A DNA stretch of 64,000 nucleotides from Rattus norvegicus. Its lineage: Eukaryota > Chordata > Mammalia > Rodentia > Muridae. Positions 34,498 to 46,054 of this stretch are shown in pieces. The DNA lies in NCBI RefSeq assembly GCF_036323735.1, contig NC_086020.1, positions 124,796,710 to 124,860,709 on the forward strand. The letters run 5' to 3'. The translations under genes and the position numbers were made by a program. Below the pieces are notes generated by a model. It was not told where the DNA came from and did not search any database. It saw only the letters and a list, made by a program, of their open reading frames with translations. The first letter of the stretch is position 1; each line of letters begins with the position of its first letter.

Positions 34498-36655
34498 AAA
34501 CAGTATTATATTTATATTTTAGTTTCTATAGAAACTGGCTGCTTGGAAATATTTTTACATAAGCATACCTAATAGACAACTTGAAAGATGGTATTCTTTC
34601 TTATAGCAAAATCATTCATTAGTGGAAGAAAATAAATAAGTCAAAATTTAGAAATGATTAGAGTGCAAACATTGCCAGAAATATTTTAATGATCACTTCA
34701 GTTGCAGGCAAGTATACAAAATAAGTGAAGCCTGCTGTAGCCTGCTATGTTACACATCAGTATGAGGCTCTGATTTTCAGTTCCTTGGAATCTACAATTA
34801 GATTAACCATACTATATTTCAGTCATGACATTTTCATTATTTCTTTGCCAACACCCAATATATGTCATCCACATGAGAGGGCATACATTCCCCCGTCCAC
34901 ATTATATATGTTGGTAAACTCAAAAACACAGAAATCACGTTAGTAGTAGGTCTTTGATCACATCTCTGCAAATCAGATTTCACAAACATAAGACTCATGT
35001 AGGAGCTGGCTAATAACCAACATACTCACTGTCAAATTAACTGGTCCCATCTGAGGTGATAAATGGAATGTCCATAGCTACAAGCCAGAGGGTATGAAAA
35101 ATGGCTCCTTGACATCTGTTCTCAACATCTGTCTTTGTAATCTATGTGCCCATGGAAAGGGAACAAGGAATTCCGTTTTGCCCCTCAAATATTAGCTTCT
35201 GTGATAATTTCTGTCTGAGTCACACACCCCTGTAGCATCCACTACGTGAAAGGATTTATTGTTGGATTAATAAAGACCAAGTATTTGGGATCAGAAAGGT
35301 TTTACCCTCTGCATTTTATGCAGCAATAACTCAGAACCAGCAACCTTGGAACAATATTCATACAAGTCTTCTGCCATGCACACACATACACACATTGCCT
35401 CTGTATAGGAAGGCTCCTTTAAACCAACTATAAATTTATTTTCAAAGGTACTAGTAAGGGACATTTCTACAAAGTTTCTCAAGGACTGTGTTAGACATAT
35501 ATGTGAGTACATAATGACTGTCTTTGCTTCCTTCACAATTCCTTCACAACATCCTTCACAATTAAAATAAAACACAATATACAGACTTATGCAAAGAAAA
35601 AGCAAATGAAAAGCAAATTAAACAAAGTGCTGAGCACAAATGCATTGGTAACTAATATGTGTGCACTAGGAAAACACAGTGAATGTGGAGACAGCCCTTG
35701 AAAAACACAAAACAGCACTTGCTCCATATGGAGGCATGAATAATATGATTAATACACACCGATGCAGTTTGTATAATATTTTAAGTGGTTCAAAGGGTTG
35801 ATTTTATTCATCTGCACTTTTGCATAACCACTTGTATATACTATGGAAATAGACCATGGGACTTTCAAAGTATAATTTTGCCAAACAATAACTTTTTGTC
35901 TGAGACTTGGAAGACCACTGGAAACGTGGCGTGGCCAGAAACATGGGGTCTTTGCTAGATCTGCTCTTATCCACTAGTAGAGTGAAATGATTCCTGCATC
36001 AAGAATTTGCTGAGCACAGAACTTTGTAGTCCACACATCCACACCTAAGATCTTACAGGATGTGAGATCTGACAGAACTAAGAAAATGCTGACAGCAAGA
36101 GCAAGCCTAAAGCCTAAGATAACAATTAGGTGAGAGGGCACCCAGCTCCAGGGAGAGGGCATCAGGCACTGCTAACAGAACTGGCCCCTAAAGGGGAACT
36201 GAATAAACAAGAAGTCAGGCAAGGGGCAGAATGGTGTGTCTTAGCTACAGGGAAAGTACAAGATACCAGTGAGTGGGGAAACAGCATGGTAGGGAGAGAC
36301 AAAGAAAAGTGTGTTTAGATGATGTGTCTTTTGGAAAAGGGAGGTAGCATGATGGAAACTGGAGCAGGAGGCAAACGGAGCAAAACACAGAAAACTGTAT
36401 GAAGCCTGAACACAGGCAAAAGGATTCATACTTCATCCAACAGAACCGGAAAAGAGACTTGGAACCAGGACAATTAAAATGAGGTCTGTGGAGCTCAATG
36501 TAGTGAGCATTTAGGTCTAAGTCCGTGAATTTACAGCTCGTTGAAAATGCATCCACAATATTATACATTAATTTATTCCGCATACGCGTTCAGCTTCAAC
36601 CATTACAGAGATATCATTGTAGATTTTCAGGCCATTACTTTTTACACACCTAATT
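34498..36655. other. Unique AT-rich DNA
   Basis: No repeats or genes recognised. Open frames of up to 112 codons are within chance. Confidence 0.45.
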
Positions 36656-36838
36656 TTTCAGTTTGTGTATGTGTGGGTCTATGTCCCGATGCAGTGTGGT
36701 CCAGTAGGAGTGTGTGTGGTGATCAGAGACGATTTGAAAGGGTAACTTCTCTCGTCCCACCATGTGAGTCTTAGAGTTCAAGCTCAGGTTGTGGTGTCCC
36801 TTTCCATGACATGAAGGCATCTCAGGGGCTCTTGTTAT
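36656..36838 (-). mobile_element. tRNA-derived rodent SINE, diverged
   Basis: 'gtgtgtatgtgtgggtctat', 'gtgtggtgatcagagacgat', 'tcgtcccaccatgtgagtct', 'tagagttcaagctcaggttg' and 'gaaggcatctcaggggct' keep the complement order of the same SINE class as 34225-34360. Confidence 0.65.
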
Positions 36839-38464
36839 GATGCTCAACAATGTGTTCTTTGAACGCTGACTTTACTCCAGAATTCATCGCCATAGCTATG
36901 AACAGGATGTGTGAGCCAGCCATCCTCTCCAATCTCCACTGTTAAAATCCTCATTTTTTAAAAGTGCGGAACAAAACTTCGGGCATAGTGAAGTGGAATA
37001 CAGATGCATTAGCAGCAGCAACATCTGACAGCAACTTGAATTGTGCAGACGGGGACTACTACTAATGCAGAAAGGCTGTGCAGGCCCACCCTTACGGGTA
37101 AGGATTATTTAAAATGGCATCTTTGACTTTAATTCTTAAGGGAAGAGATTTGAATAAACACAAAAACTCAGTCTAAAGTGCTTTAAAAATTGTCATTGTG
37201 AATCTCATTGTCTAGTGGGCCCATGGAGCTGCAGTGCCAGCAAGGCCTGGCTAGCCATTGCAGGAATAAAGGACTTAGGCTCCTTGGTGATTTGTAATCT
37301 TAGTGAGGGGGACAAGGCTGACTCCCTACCACAGCAAACTGTCCTTGAAACTTCAAAGATGAACTTCCCAGGGAAAAATAAACAAGCAAAATAAAGGAAA
37401 AAATAAGATAAAATGTTTTCAAGCCTGCAGTCTGTTGTGTGACTTTTATACTTGAGAAGAATATACTACATAGGGAGACAGGCTCTGTATTTCAAAATAA
37501 GATAATTTTTATCTCTTCTGAGCATATGTTTAGATCCCAAATGCTAGTGAGTATCCTGGATGCTTTAACTACCAGAAATACAAATAAAAAGAATCCAGAA
37601 GTGATTAAGTACATCCACAGACTCTTTAATTATAAGCTTTATAAGTGTGGCCTTTTTGCATATGCAGTCTAGTTGTATCTAATTGTATTGGTCTAAAAAT
37701 GATCATGCAATCAGTGATAAAATATAGCCACATTCCTTCATCTAGTCTAGATCAATTCATCATCTGTCAGTCAATGCTTATTTTATTCATTGGTATTATT
37801 TGTAAAGCATAAAAATAGCTTTTATAGTTGGCACATTAATAAGACTCTTTAGTGAAGGGACTTAAGGTAACTATACCAATTCTAAGGATATCAGTAGAGA
37901 ATTAGCCATGTTAAAGACGATAAAGCAGGCAGAGTCAGAATACATTTTCATTTTATTTTACTAGTTACTAAGAGTGACTACTTCAGTACAGTACTTACAC
38001 TATCAAATGTGGTCAAACTTACATGTTTCCTGCCTCTTTTTCCTTTTTCCTTTATATAAAGATTTATTCTGGCAAGTTCACGGCACTGTAAAAGCATTTT
38101 GCTTTCAGCTGTGTTTGTTTTAAAGTCCATCCACTGAGTGTAGAAGAAGGGCTAGAATTATTCTATATGTCAATGATCACTTCAAAAGCTAGAGTAGGCC
38201 TGTATATTAACATATTAATAAGTTCTGACTTACAGTACTTCTAACCTCTATGGCTACGTTAACAGTGTACTTCCAGGACATTCCTCAGCTGACAAGTTAT
38301 TTACTAAAGAAACAGGATGTTGTATCAGTGGTGCCAGATATGACTTCATGTAACATAGATAGACCAATAATAACTGCAAGAGAATTTTAGCTATTCATGA
38401 ATACCTCGATAGTTCTACTGTTATATATAATGAATATGCTATATATGTATATACATGTGTATAC
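36839..38464. other. Unique AT-rich DNA
   Basis: No confident feature. Confidence 0.45.
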
Positions 38465-38466
38465 AC

Positions 38467-38470
38467 ACAC

Positions 38471-38505
<35 letters not shown>

Positions 38506-38506
38506 T
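38467..38506. repeat. (AGAT)n/(AGAC)n tetranucleotide repeat
   Basis: About ten tetranucleotide units, AGAT turning into AGAC, preceded by an AT/AC-rich patch. Confidence 0.92.
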
Positions 38507-38647
38507 ATAGATTATGTGTTAAAATTTGTTTAGAGGCTAGGGCAATGGTTAAATCAACCATTTATTTCTTCCAAAGCTATTGCTGTGCAAATGTAATGAT
38601 GTTTGATCTTCCAAACTCATGTTAATAAAAATATATAAACAAGTAGA

Positions 38648-38875
38648 TGGAGAAGCTGGGAATGGTCACATGCTTCAAATCTCAGCATAGGAAGGTATAA
38701 ACAAACAAATCGTTAGGGCTCAGTCAGCAGCCAGCCTAGTCAAATCAACCAGTTTCAGGTCAGTGAGATGCTCGCATCAGAAGTTAGGATAGAACCATGG
38801 CGGAGGAACAACAGCTGAGGAGTCTCTGGCCTGCACATGCAGACACACACACACGCACGCACACACAGAATAACC
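38648..38875 (+). mobile_element. B4-class SINE
   Basis: 'gaagctgggaatggtcacat', 'gcttcaaatctcagcatagg', 'cagccagcctagtcaaatca', 'caggtcagtgagatgctcgc' and 'ctctggcctgcacatgcaga' followed by CACACAC/CACGCAC give the B4 order: a 7SL-like left part, an ID/tRNA-like right part and a CA-rich tail. Confidence 0.75.
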
Positions 38876-39477
38876 CTGTTTAATTTAAGGGCATAAATGT
38901 GTGTAATTATAAAATTATCACCTTATAAAAAAGAAATGATTTCGAAGCCAGTGTAAATTTCGTGTTGCCACCATCCACTCTGCACACAGTTACAGTCTTA
39001 GGATGTGATCTAAGGTATTAGTAAGATGCCTCTGGAATTCCAAATTGTCTCTCGCATTTTAATACTATTGGTAAATTCTTATAAGAATCCTTAATAATAA
39101 TGATCTGGGTGCAATAAAAAAGAATGAAAGAAAAAAAGGAAGACATACTTGCTAGTTTTCCAGAGAAAAACAAATAAGGTTTGGAAACATTAACATTATC
39201 AGTGAAGAAAACAATTTTAGGAAAGAAAAATATAGTAAATTGATGCAAACCATATATTTTTGTATTTTTCACTTACTATATTTAACTTTAGTTAAAATAA
39301 CTATTGTAAAAATATTATTAAAATGTCAGCCATAATTTGAAAATCTATAATATATATTTTAGTCTCTCAAGATTTCATCATCACCCAATCACCTTGTGAC
39401 TATTTTTTTCAAATTTGTCATATGAAAAATTACTTCAAGAAAATTTTATGGATTGTTTTATTATTTTAATTTTTAAG
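38876..39477. other. Unique AT-rich DNA
   Basis: Nothing recognised. Confidence 0.45.
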
Positions 39478-39645
39478 ACTTATTTTATTTTTATTACTCT
39501 GTGCCAGAAGAGAGCGTGGTAGTCCCAGAATCTGAAATTATATGTAGGTGTGAGTCACATGATGTGGATAAGAGAGAGCAAACCAGGGTCTTCTGCAAGA
39601 ACAGCAAATGCTCTTAACTCCTGAGCGAACTCTTTAGTCCCAAGA
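39478..39645 (-). mobile_element. B3-class SINE, diverged
   Basis: The complement shows 'attatatgtaggtgtgagtc', 'acatgatgtggataagagag', 'aaaccagggtcttctgcaag', 'aacagcaaatgctcttaact' and 'cctgagcgaactctttagtc'. The head lies at the right. Confidence 0.75.
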
Positions 39646-39655
39646 TCCAGAAGTG

Positions 39656-39657
<2 letters not shown>

Positions 39658-39709
<52 letters not shown>
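39658..39709. repeat. (TG)n microsatellite
   Basis: About 25 TG units, ending in GCGCATGCGCAC, an alternating purine-pyrimidine stretch with CpGs. Confidence 0.96.
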
Positions 39710-39711
<2 letters not shown>

Positions 39712-41831
39712 ATGCGCACCGACGTGCACATGCTTGTCACTCAATCATAAAATCAATTTAAAATTCCATTCTTGTATTCACTCTGGCGTGATGCCTAGAG
39801 TGATGCCTGTTTTTCGTCTGTCTGGTTGTTTTCTTCCATTGTAGTTAGTTTAAGATGACAGTTCACTCATGGTTGCTTTCTCTAACTATGTGTTGGAAGA
39901 TACTGACTATCCAATGCTCACAGCAACACTTGGCTGAGCCCGCCCCTCCTTCCTCTAATTTTGAGAATCACTGATGCCCCAGCTCTATTTCTTCTCATCT
40001 TGGACAGTTTAGCTATGGATATGAGAATGCACATCGAGGCATGAACACACAAAGGACATTTGAGTTAATCAGATCTGAGTGTCTCATCTAATGTGATGAG
40101 ACAGATCTTTCCACTAGCTTCCTGAGCTTGACTCACCCAACCTATAATGATCAGGTGTTATATTAAAATAAAAACAGGAAAAACACTTTCTTCTTTGTGC
40201 CCAACTTCAGAGATGTTCCAGGACTTTTTCCAAACACTAAGCAGTCTCATACCTGCCCGAACAAAGGTAGGCACATTTACACATGTTGTCTAGAGTCTAT
40301 TCCATCCTGCATACATAACAATGACTAGGATTGTTGACATCTCGAAGACTTTCGTGCATTTGGGTTTAAATGTCTGTCTTCCAGCTATTTCCAAGATGTA
40401 AAGGGTTGGCTCAACTCTCTGTTTTTGTAACATGTTCACAGTCTCTGGATTAGAGTGAGGACATTGGAAGGACATTCTACCTTTCGTGACTTCTAAAGAA
40501 ACATAAAAATAATATATGACTAAACAAACTAAAATTGTTTTTAACATTCTAGAGTATTTTTGTCATTTCTTACATAGCACTACATATAGGAAATATTATT
40601 TGTAATTTGTCTGATTCCATCTTCAGTGGCACTTTTCTTCCTTGTCCTAATGTAAAATTAGGGAGAAATAGAGTTCTTAAAATTAGAAGTTTTAAAATGG
40701 GTTAAAGAACATTAAGATGATAGGAAAAGGAATGAAGATCAAAAATCACCAGAATAAACATGCTCAACACATTTCCTGGATAACTGTGCCTTAAACACAT
40801 GTGTTCATAGAAAAAGAATAAAAGCACTTATTCAAAACCCTGTGCATAGGTAAAGATAAAAACTGAGAAATGTCATCAACAAAAATAGTTGAATGGGAAT
40901 GATTTTTTTCGACCATGTAGCCTAAACAAAGATAAAAAATATTGTGAAACTTAGAAGTTGAGGAAAATATGATTAAAATTTGGGAAATCATCCTTAGCCT
41001 CTTTCCTTTGGTTTTTGAAAAGACGTTTGTTCAAGATGCATGAACTGGTGCCAAACAAAAACAGGAAGCGCAATGGAAATCACCCAGACTTTCCTCTCTT
41101 TGACAGCTTGGAGTTGATAAAAGCAAGTGTACAAACAAGGCCAGCCCAGAGAGCCAGAGAGCCAGAGAGCCAAAACTGAGCTGGCCTCCTTTTGATCTAC
41201 CCAAACCAAATTCCCTCTTCTGATTTAATATCTAGTGAAAACTGACATGGAACAAAATTTTGGCATCTGTTTATTTCATAAGAACATTTTGCTAAAAGCC
41301 AAATAGTAAATGCTCAGTTCTTGCACTCCAATGCTAAAGGAAATATTGACAACTGTGAATCTTTTCCCAGCAGTACTTACTCCACAGCAGAGGAGCGTGA
41401 TCCCATAAATCCGGGGTGAAAAACCACGCAAATCATTGTCTACTTTGAAGTATAAAATGTGCCAAAATTGGGTACATCCACATTATCTGACATGACTTCA
41501 AACGGCAAGCTGAACTTACAATACATTTAAACTTTGCTTAATGGATGAAGGTAAAAAGGACAAAAACTTCTAGAAACAATTCTTTTGGTCAAGTTAAGAC
41601 TCTCCATGAGTGAACACAGATGAGCAATCTCTACTCTAAGACTCAGTTCAAGACTGAATATAGGCACATTTGAAATTTCCCATACAGCTGTGGCACATCA
41701 TTCACTACCTTATGGAAATAGCTAATGATAGTGTTTATTTAATATGAACATTAAAGATTACAGATCAGTAATTATTCTGGAGGTTTTACCACCTAAACAG
41801 GGCAATAAAATAGCTGCATTACCTGTGTGGA

Positions 41832-41833
<2 letters not shown>
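39710..41833. other. Unique AT-rich DNA
   Basis: No gene or recognised interspersed repeat. A three-copy 9-bp tandem (CAGAGAGCC) lies at about 41146-41172. Confidence 0.45.

Positions 41834-41889
<56 letters not shown>
41834..41889. repeat. (TG)n microsatellite, uninterrupted
   Basis: About 27 TG units with no interruption. Confidence 0.97.
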
Positions 41890-42314
41890 TGAATTGTCAT
41901 GTGTCAAGTGACAACAAAATCTATTAGTGATGGGGACAAGTAACAGTGACTTCTCTAGAAGTATGTATTAGAATGTCATAATCCCCAACAGTGAATAAGA
42001 AGGTAGATCTTTCCTCTGAGACAAATTTATTTTCTTGGCATAGTAAATTCTTGACTCTGTTGTCATGGCTGTTCTATGTGACAATGACCATGGAACCATA
42101 TACCTCAAGAGAGTCTTACTGGCCTCATCCACTCACATTATTTTAAATGAGATTCTCCTGAACTTTGTTCTTTCAAGAAACAAAATCTCTCGTTGTCTAC
42201 CATGAGAATGGCCATCTAGGCCCAAGCACATGAGCTGAGACCTCCAGCCACAACTGGAGTTAGCTCTGATCACACAGTTCTCTGGAGAGGTTTTCTGACC
42301 AGTACAGATTATAT
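41890..42314. other. Unique DNA
   Basis: Nothing recognised. Confidence 0.45.
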
Positions 42315-42373
42315 TCTGGCATCTGGCATCTGGCATCTGGCATCATCTGGCATCATCTGGCATCATCTGGCAT
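42315..42373. repeat. Two-level short minisatellite (CTGGCAT / CATCATCTGG)
   Basis: A 7-bp unit CTGGCAT is repeated about four times, then a 10-bp unit CATCATCTGG about three times. The 10-bp form is the 7-bp form with an extra CAT. Confidence 0.9.
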
Positions 42374-43019
42374 GCAGCCCCTCTCAAGGAGATTCTGAAA
42401 AAGGTTGCTGGATAGATTTCAGGCTAGAAGGCATCTACACAAGCAGCAAGCAGCAAGGTGTTGTTTTCCAGGAACACAGATAAGAAGACATTAGACCTTA
42501 GGTCTGAAGGTAAGCTGAAACTCCTGACGAAAGTGAAAAGAAAAACAGACTTTCTTCACAGTCTATACACGGCTTCAGAGTGCATTAGTAAAGCAACCTG
42601 AATTATAAGGAGAACTCTGACTATATTTTTGAGATTTGACTGCTGATAGCCATTGAGTTATGTTTCTTCCTCTTCTTCTTGTTGCTCCCACCTACCAAGC
42701 TGACCATGGCCCTAGCTTCTCTATGTCTTTCCCCTTACATCATCTGCACTGAAACCACTCAGCAGCCCAGACCTGACAACTTCCACTCGTGGCCGAGCCC
42801 ATTAGGCTAAAACCTAAGACAGTTTCCTCTGCCAGCTCCCTCAGGTTGGGCTTCAAGCTTCTCTATCCTCTTGAAAGACCTTGATTACACAAGTGATCAA
42901 CTCTCCAACCGTTTTGTGTGGATATGTGAGGTAGATACCATCATCTACCTCAACATGAGCCAACTATGGAGTCTGCTTCTAAGATGTTCTCACTTCTGTG
43001 GAGCATCCGTTTAGCTTTA
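42374..43019. other. Unique DNA
   Basis: Nothing recognised. Confidence 0.45.
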
Positions 43020-43368
43020 AGTGTCAGCCTGACACAACCTAAGATCACCTGAGAAGGGAATCTAATAGAAGGAGTTCTCAGATCAGAATGTTTGCATGTG
43101 TGGAGAACTGTCTTAAATGATAATTAATATAGGAAGGCCTAGTCCACTGTGAGTATCACCATTCCCTGGACAGGTGAATATGTAAGAAAACTGGCTAAGC
43201 ATGAGACTGAAAGTGAGAAAAAAAAAAACCAAAAACCCACAGTTTCCCTTTATCAACTCTACATCCAGTTCCTGCTTGAGGTCCTGCTCTCAGGTCCCTA
43301 AACTCTAGATTGCTACCTGGATGCTGAAATAAAACGTTTCCTCCTCTAAATTGTTTTGGTCAGATTTT
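43020..43368 (+). mobile_element. Common rodent DNA-transposon-like repeat, left part
   Basis: 'gtgtcagcctgacacaacct', 'aagatcacctgagaagggaa', 'caccattccctggacaggtg', 'gctgaaataaaacgtttcct' and 'aaattgttttggtcagattt' match the order of a very frequent rodent repeat (GTCAACTTGACACAAGC... to ...AATAAACCCTTTCCTCCCCAA...TTGGTCATGGT). I believe it is a URR1/hAT-type element, but the name is uncertain. It is interrupted by an L1 and resumes at 43846. Confidence 0.65.
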
Positions 43369-43845
43369 TTTAATTAATTAATTCACTTTACATTCCTACC
43401 ACAATTTCCCCTCCCTCTAGTTCTCCCCCATCCCATATCCCTCCCCCATCAACTCCTCCTCCCTTGGATAGCCATATCTATTGGATATCCCTTCCTTGGA
43501 TATCCACCAGCTCCATCTTCCCTTGGATAGCCTACAATTATCAAGTTGCAGTAAAACTAGGCATATCTTCTCTTGGGGTTAGAGGAACCCCAGAAGGGGG
43601 AAAAGGTCAAAAGCATTCAAAAGTGGCAGCCCAGTAGGGAAAAAGGTCAAAGGCATTCAACACAGTCAGAGACAACCAATGCTCCTGCTACTAGGAGCCC
43701 CAGATGAAGACCAAGCTACACAACTGTTAGTTATATGCAGAGGACCCAGGTCAGTCCCATGCAGGCTCCCTAATTGACAGTTCAGTCCCTGAGGCCAGGC
43801 TAGTTGATTCTGTAGGTTTTCTGATGGTGTAATCTTGGTCTGATT
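43369..43845 (-). mobile_element. Older L1 3' UTR, antisense, nested
   Basis: The plus strand starts TTTTTTTAATTAATTAATTC (the complement of an L1 tail), then 'cactttacattcctaccaca', a CTCCCCCATCCC-rich block, 'gaagaccaagctacacaact', 'gcagaggacccaggtcagtc', 'ccatgcaggctccctaattg' and 'gattctgtaggttttctgat'. The flanks TTGGTCAGATTTT and TTGGTCTGATTTT look like a diverged target duplication, showing insertion into the repeat at 43020-43875. Confidence 0.85.
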
Positions 43846-43875
43846 TTGTCACAGCAATAGAAAGGAACTAGAATC
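43846..43875 (+). mobile_element. Common rodent repeat, right part
   Basis: 'tgtcacagcaatagaaagga' 'actag' completes the terminal motif (ATCACAGCAATAGAAA...) of the repeat begun at 43020. Confidence 0.6.
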
Positions 43876-45868
43876 CAGTGACTATAAAAGATGCCTCCAT
43901 CTTTTTCTAATTGGTGATGCCCCCATCCCCACTGCTGACACCCTTCCATTTTCTCCTTAGTCCCAGTCTTTGTCCTGTCTTTCCCTTCATCTCTCCTTGA
44001 ATGAATTTGGACATTTAGCTATAATCATGTACAGCTTCCCTTATTGTCAGTGATGTAGGCACTGAATAAAACCTAAAACAATACTCAAAATAAGGGAGCC
44101 AAATCTGCACGGGGCAACTAAGCCAGTTGGCTTCCCTGTGTTGTATCAACAGCATTAGTAGTTCATCAGGTGGGTCTGAGAACTCAGTCAGAAACCCCCC
44201 TCAGAGAAATTCTCTGACTCTGCCTCTTCTAATACCCAATACTATTTTCAAGAGCTGTTTGAACTTCACTGGGCATCTCTTATATTTTTGTTCTAGAAGG
44301 ATCCATTAGCTCACATAGCCTTGCTTGAGATCCCATTTGGATGTGAGGAGTTTCTCATTGAATGGAACACTTAGAGTTCTATACCTCGCCCAGAAATTTA
44401 TCATTTGCTGTATTGACTTATAACGGACACTTTATTCATCCAGGTATTTTTGTGTAATTTAGTTTGTTCCAATGTCTCCCAAAGATGCGTTCCTCTCTAA
44501 ACACAGTGTTCACGGACAGACATTACAGTTATTTACAGAGTTGAGGTTTGCAACTCTGTTTCTCTTTTGCAGATTTTGCTAATAAGTGTCCTCTATACAG
44601 AATAAAGAGAGTAAGCAGCTTGGGCAAGCTGACACATTAAGGCAAGCATATGAAAGGCCAGGGAGAGGAAGAACCGTGATGTGTGATGTGATGGGAGTCA
44701 TTGCTTTTATGTAAACATGTGATTTTCCTTTAAGCAATGCCACTTTGAAGCACCAACTTCATCAGCCGATTTCTCTCCTCCTCACTCTTTGCCTAACGAG
44801 CCACACTAGAGATTTCTAGCAGATATGGACACTTCAAGCCAGGTTGGCTATACCCATGGCCCTCATCTAACCCACCCCTTCAAAATAAAAGTCCCTTTGC
44901 CTTTATGATTCAGAGGTAGCACAGTTTTCTGTAGAAAGCCAGACGAGCCTAGAGCCAATAATAGGTTGTTAAGATTTAATGAGCAATGTAAGGGGACCAT
45001 TAGAAGGTTAAAGTGGCTTGGCTGAGCCGGGGATAGAATCCAAAGTTTAGGAGATTGGAAGTAGCCATGTCAGAAATAATGTTAACTATTGGCTTTAGAA
45101 ATGGAGTTCATTAAACATTTCGTGGGAGGAAAAAAATCTTTTAAATCTCAAATTGTTAATTGCTACAAAAGGGAAAGTTACAAGACAATGTTAAAGCACC
45201 TGGCCAAAGCCCATTGCTCTGCCCTGAGGACCTTATCCGAGGCTGTAGCTATTCATTAGCAATAATTAGCTCTACCAGTCTTCATGACGAACACCCTAAC
45301 ACCATCATTTTTGTCCCTTTCAACCAAGGTGAAGTGAATCTAGTTTTGGGGAGAATATATGAAACTTGAACTTTTGCATCTAAAGCTCCCCTGTGCATTC
45401 TGTGTTTAAGCCGAAGAACTTGCTTTGTTTCAGTGAAACTTTTATAGACATTCCAGACCTCAGCATTAATTTTTAATATCTTTATGCTAGTTGATTCAAT
45501 AAATTATGAAATTAACATACATCAGAGACAGTCCCTGCAAAGATGCTCAGGCCAGCAATGTGTCTCTCAAGCAATCTGAAATATGCATAGTCCTTAATTA
45601 ATATTTAATCCACTGCAGAAAAATCCCCCTTTTTTTCAATACAGTTCTGCAGGTTTCAAGAAATCCATGTCTCCACATGGCCAGTTCCTTGGTGGAGGTG
45701 TGAACAACTCAGGCACCGCAAACTTTCTTCTGTAGAACACAGGTCATTAGCGACACTCTGAAGCCCTGATCTATGACCGAGTTCCATATGTTGCTGTGTT
45801 TTCTTGGTGTTTAACTAACAGAATGCATCAGTTAGGATTAGTCATTCACCTCTCCTGACTTTCGTAAT

Positions 45869-45877
<9 letters not shown>
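43876..45877. other. Unique, repeat-poor DNA; possible regulatory sequence
   Basis: No repeats or exons recognised. The stretch at about 45190-45620 has several TAAT/ATTA homeodomain-type words (for example CATTAGCAATAATTAGC near 45253-45269, and TCCTTAATTAATATTTAATCC). That alone does not prove an enhancer. Confidence 0.4.

Positions 45878-45932
<55 letters not shown>
45878..45932. repeat. (CT)n microsatellite
   Basis: About 27 CT units, continuous with the minisatellite that follows. The minus-strand ER-rich frame across it is compositional. Confidence 0.96.
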
Positions 45933-45935
<3 letters not shown>

Positions 45936-45944
45936 CTCTCCTCC

Positions 45945-46054
45945 TCCTCCTCTTCCTCCTCCTCTCCCCCATTTTCCTCCTCTTCCTCCTCCTCTCCCCC
46001 ATTTTCCTCCTCTTCCTCCTCCTCTCCCCCATTTTCCTTCTCTTCCTCCTCCTC
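45945..46054. repeat. 30-bp minisatellite, about 3.5 copies
   Basis: The unit CCTCCTCTTCCTCCTCCTCT + CCCCCATTTT is repeated with an exact 30-bp period (the CCCCCATTTT core starts at 45966, 45996 and 46026). Copies are nearly identical. It is pyrimidine-rich on the plus strand. Confidence 0.94.
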
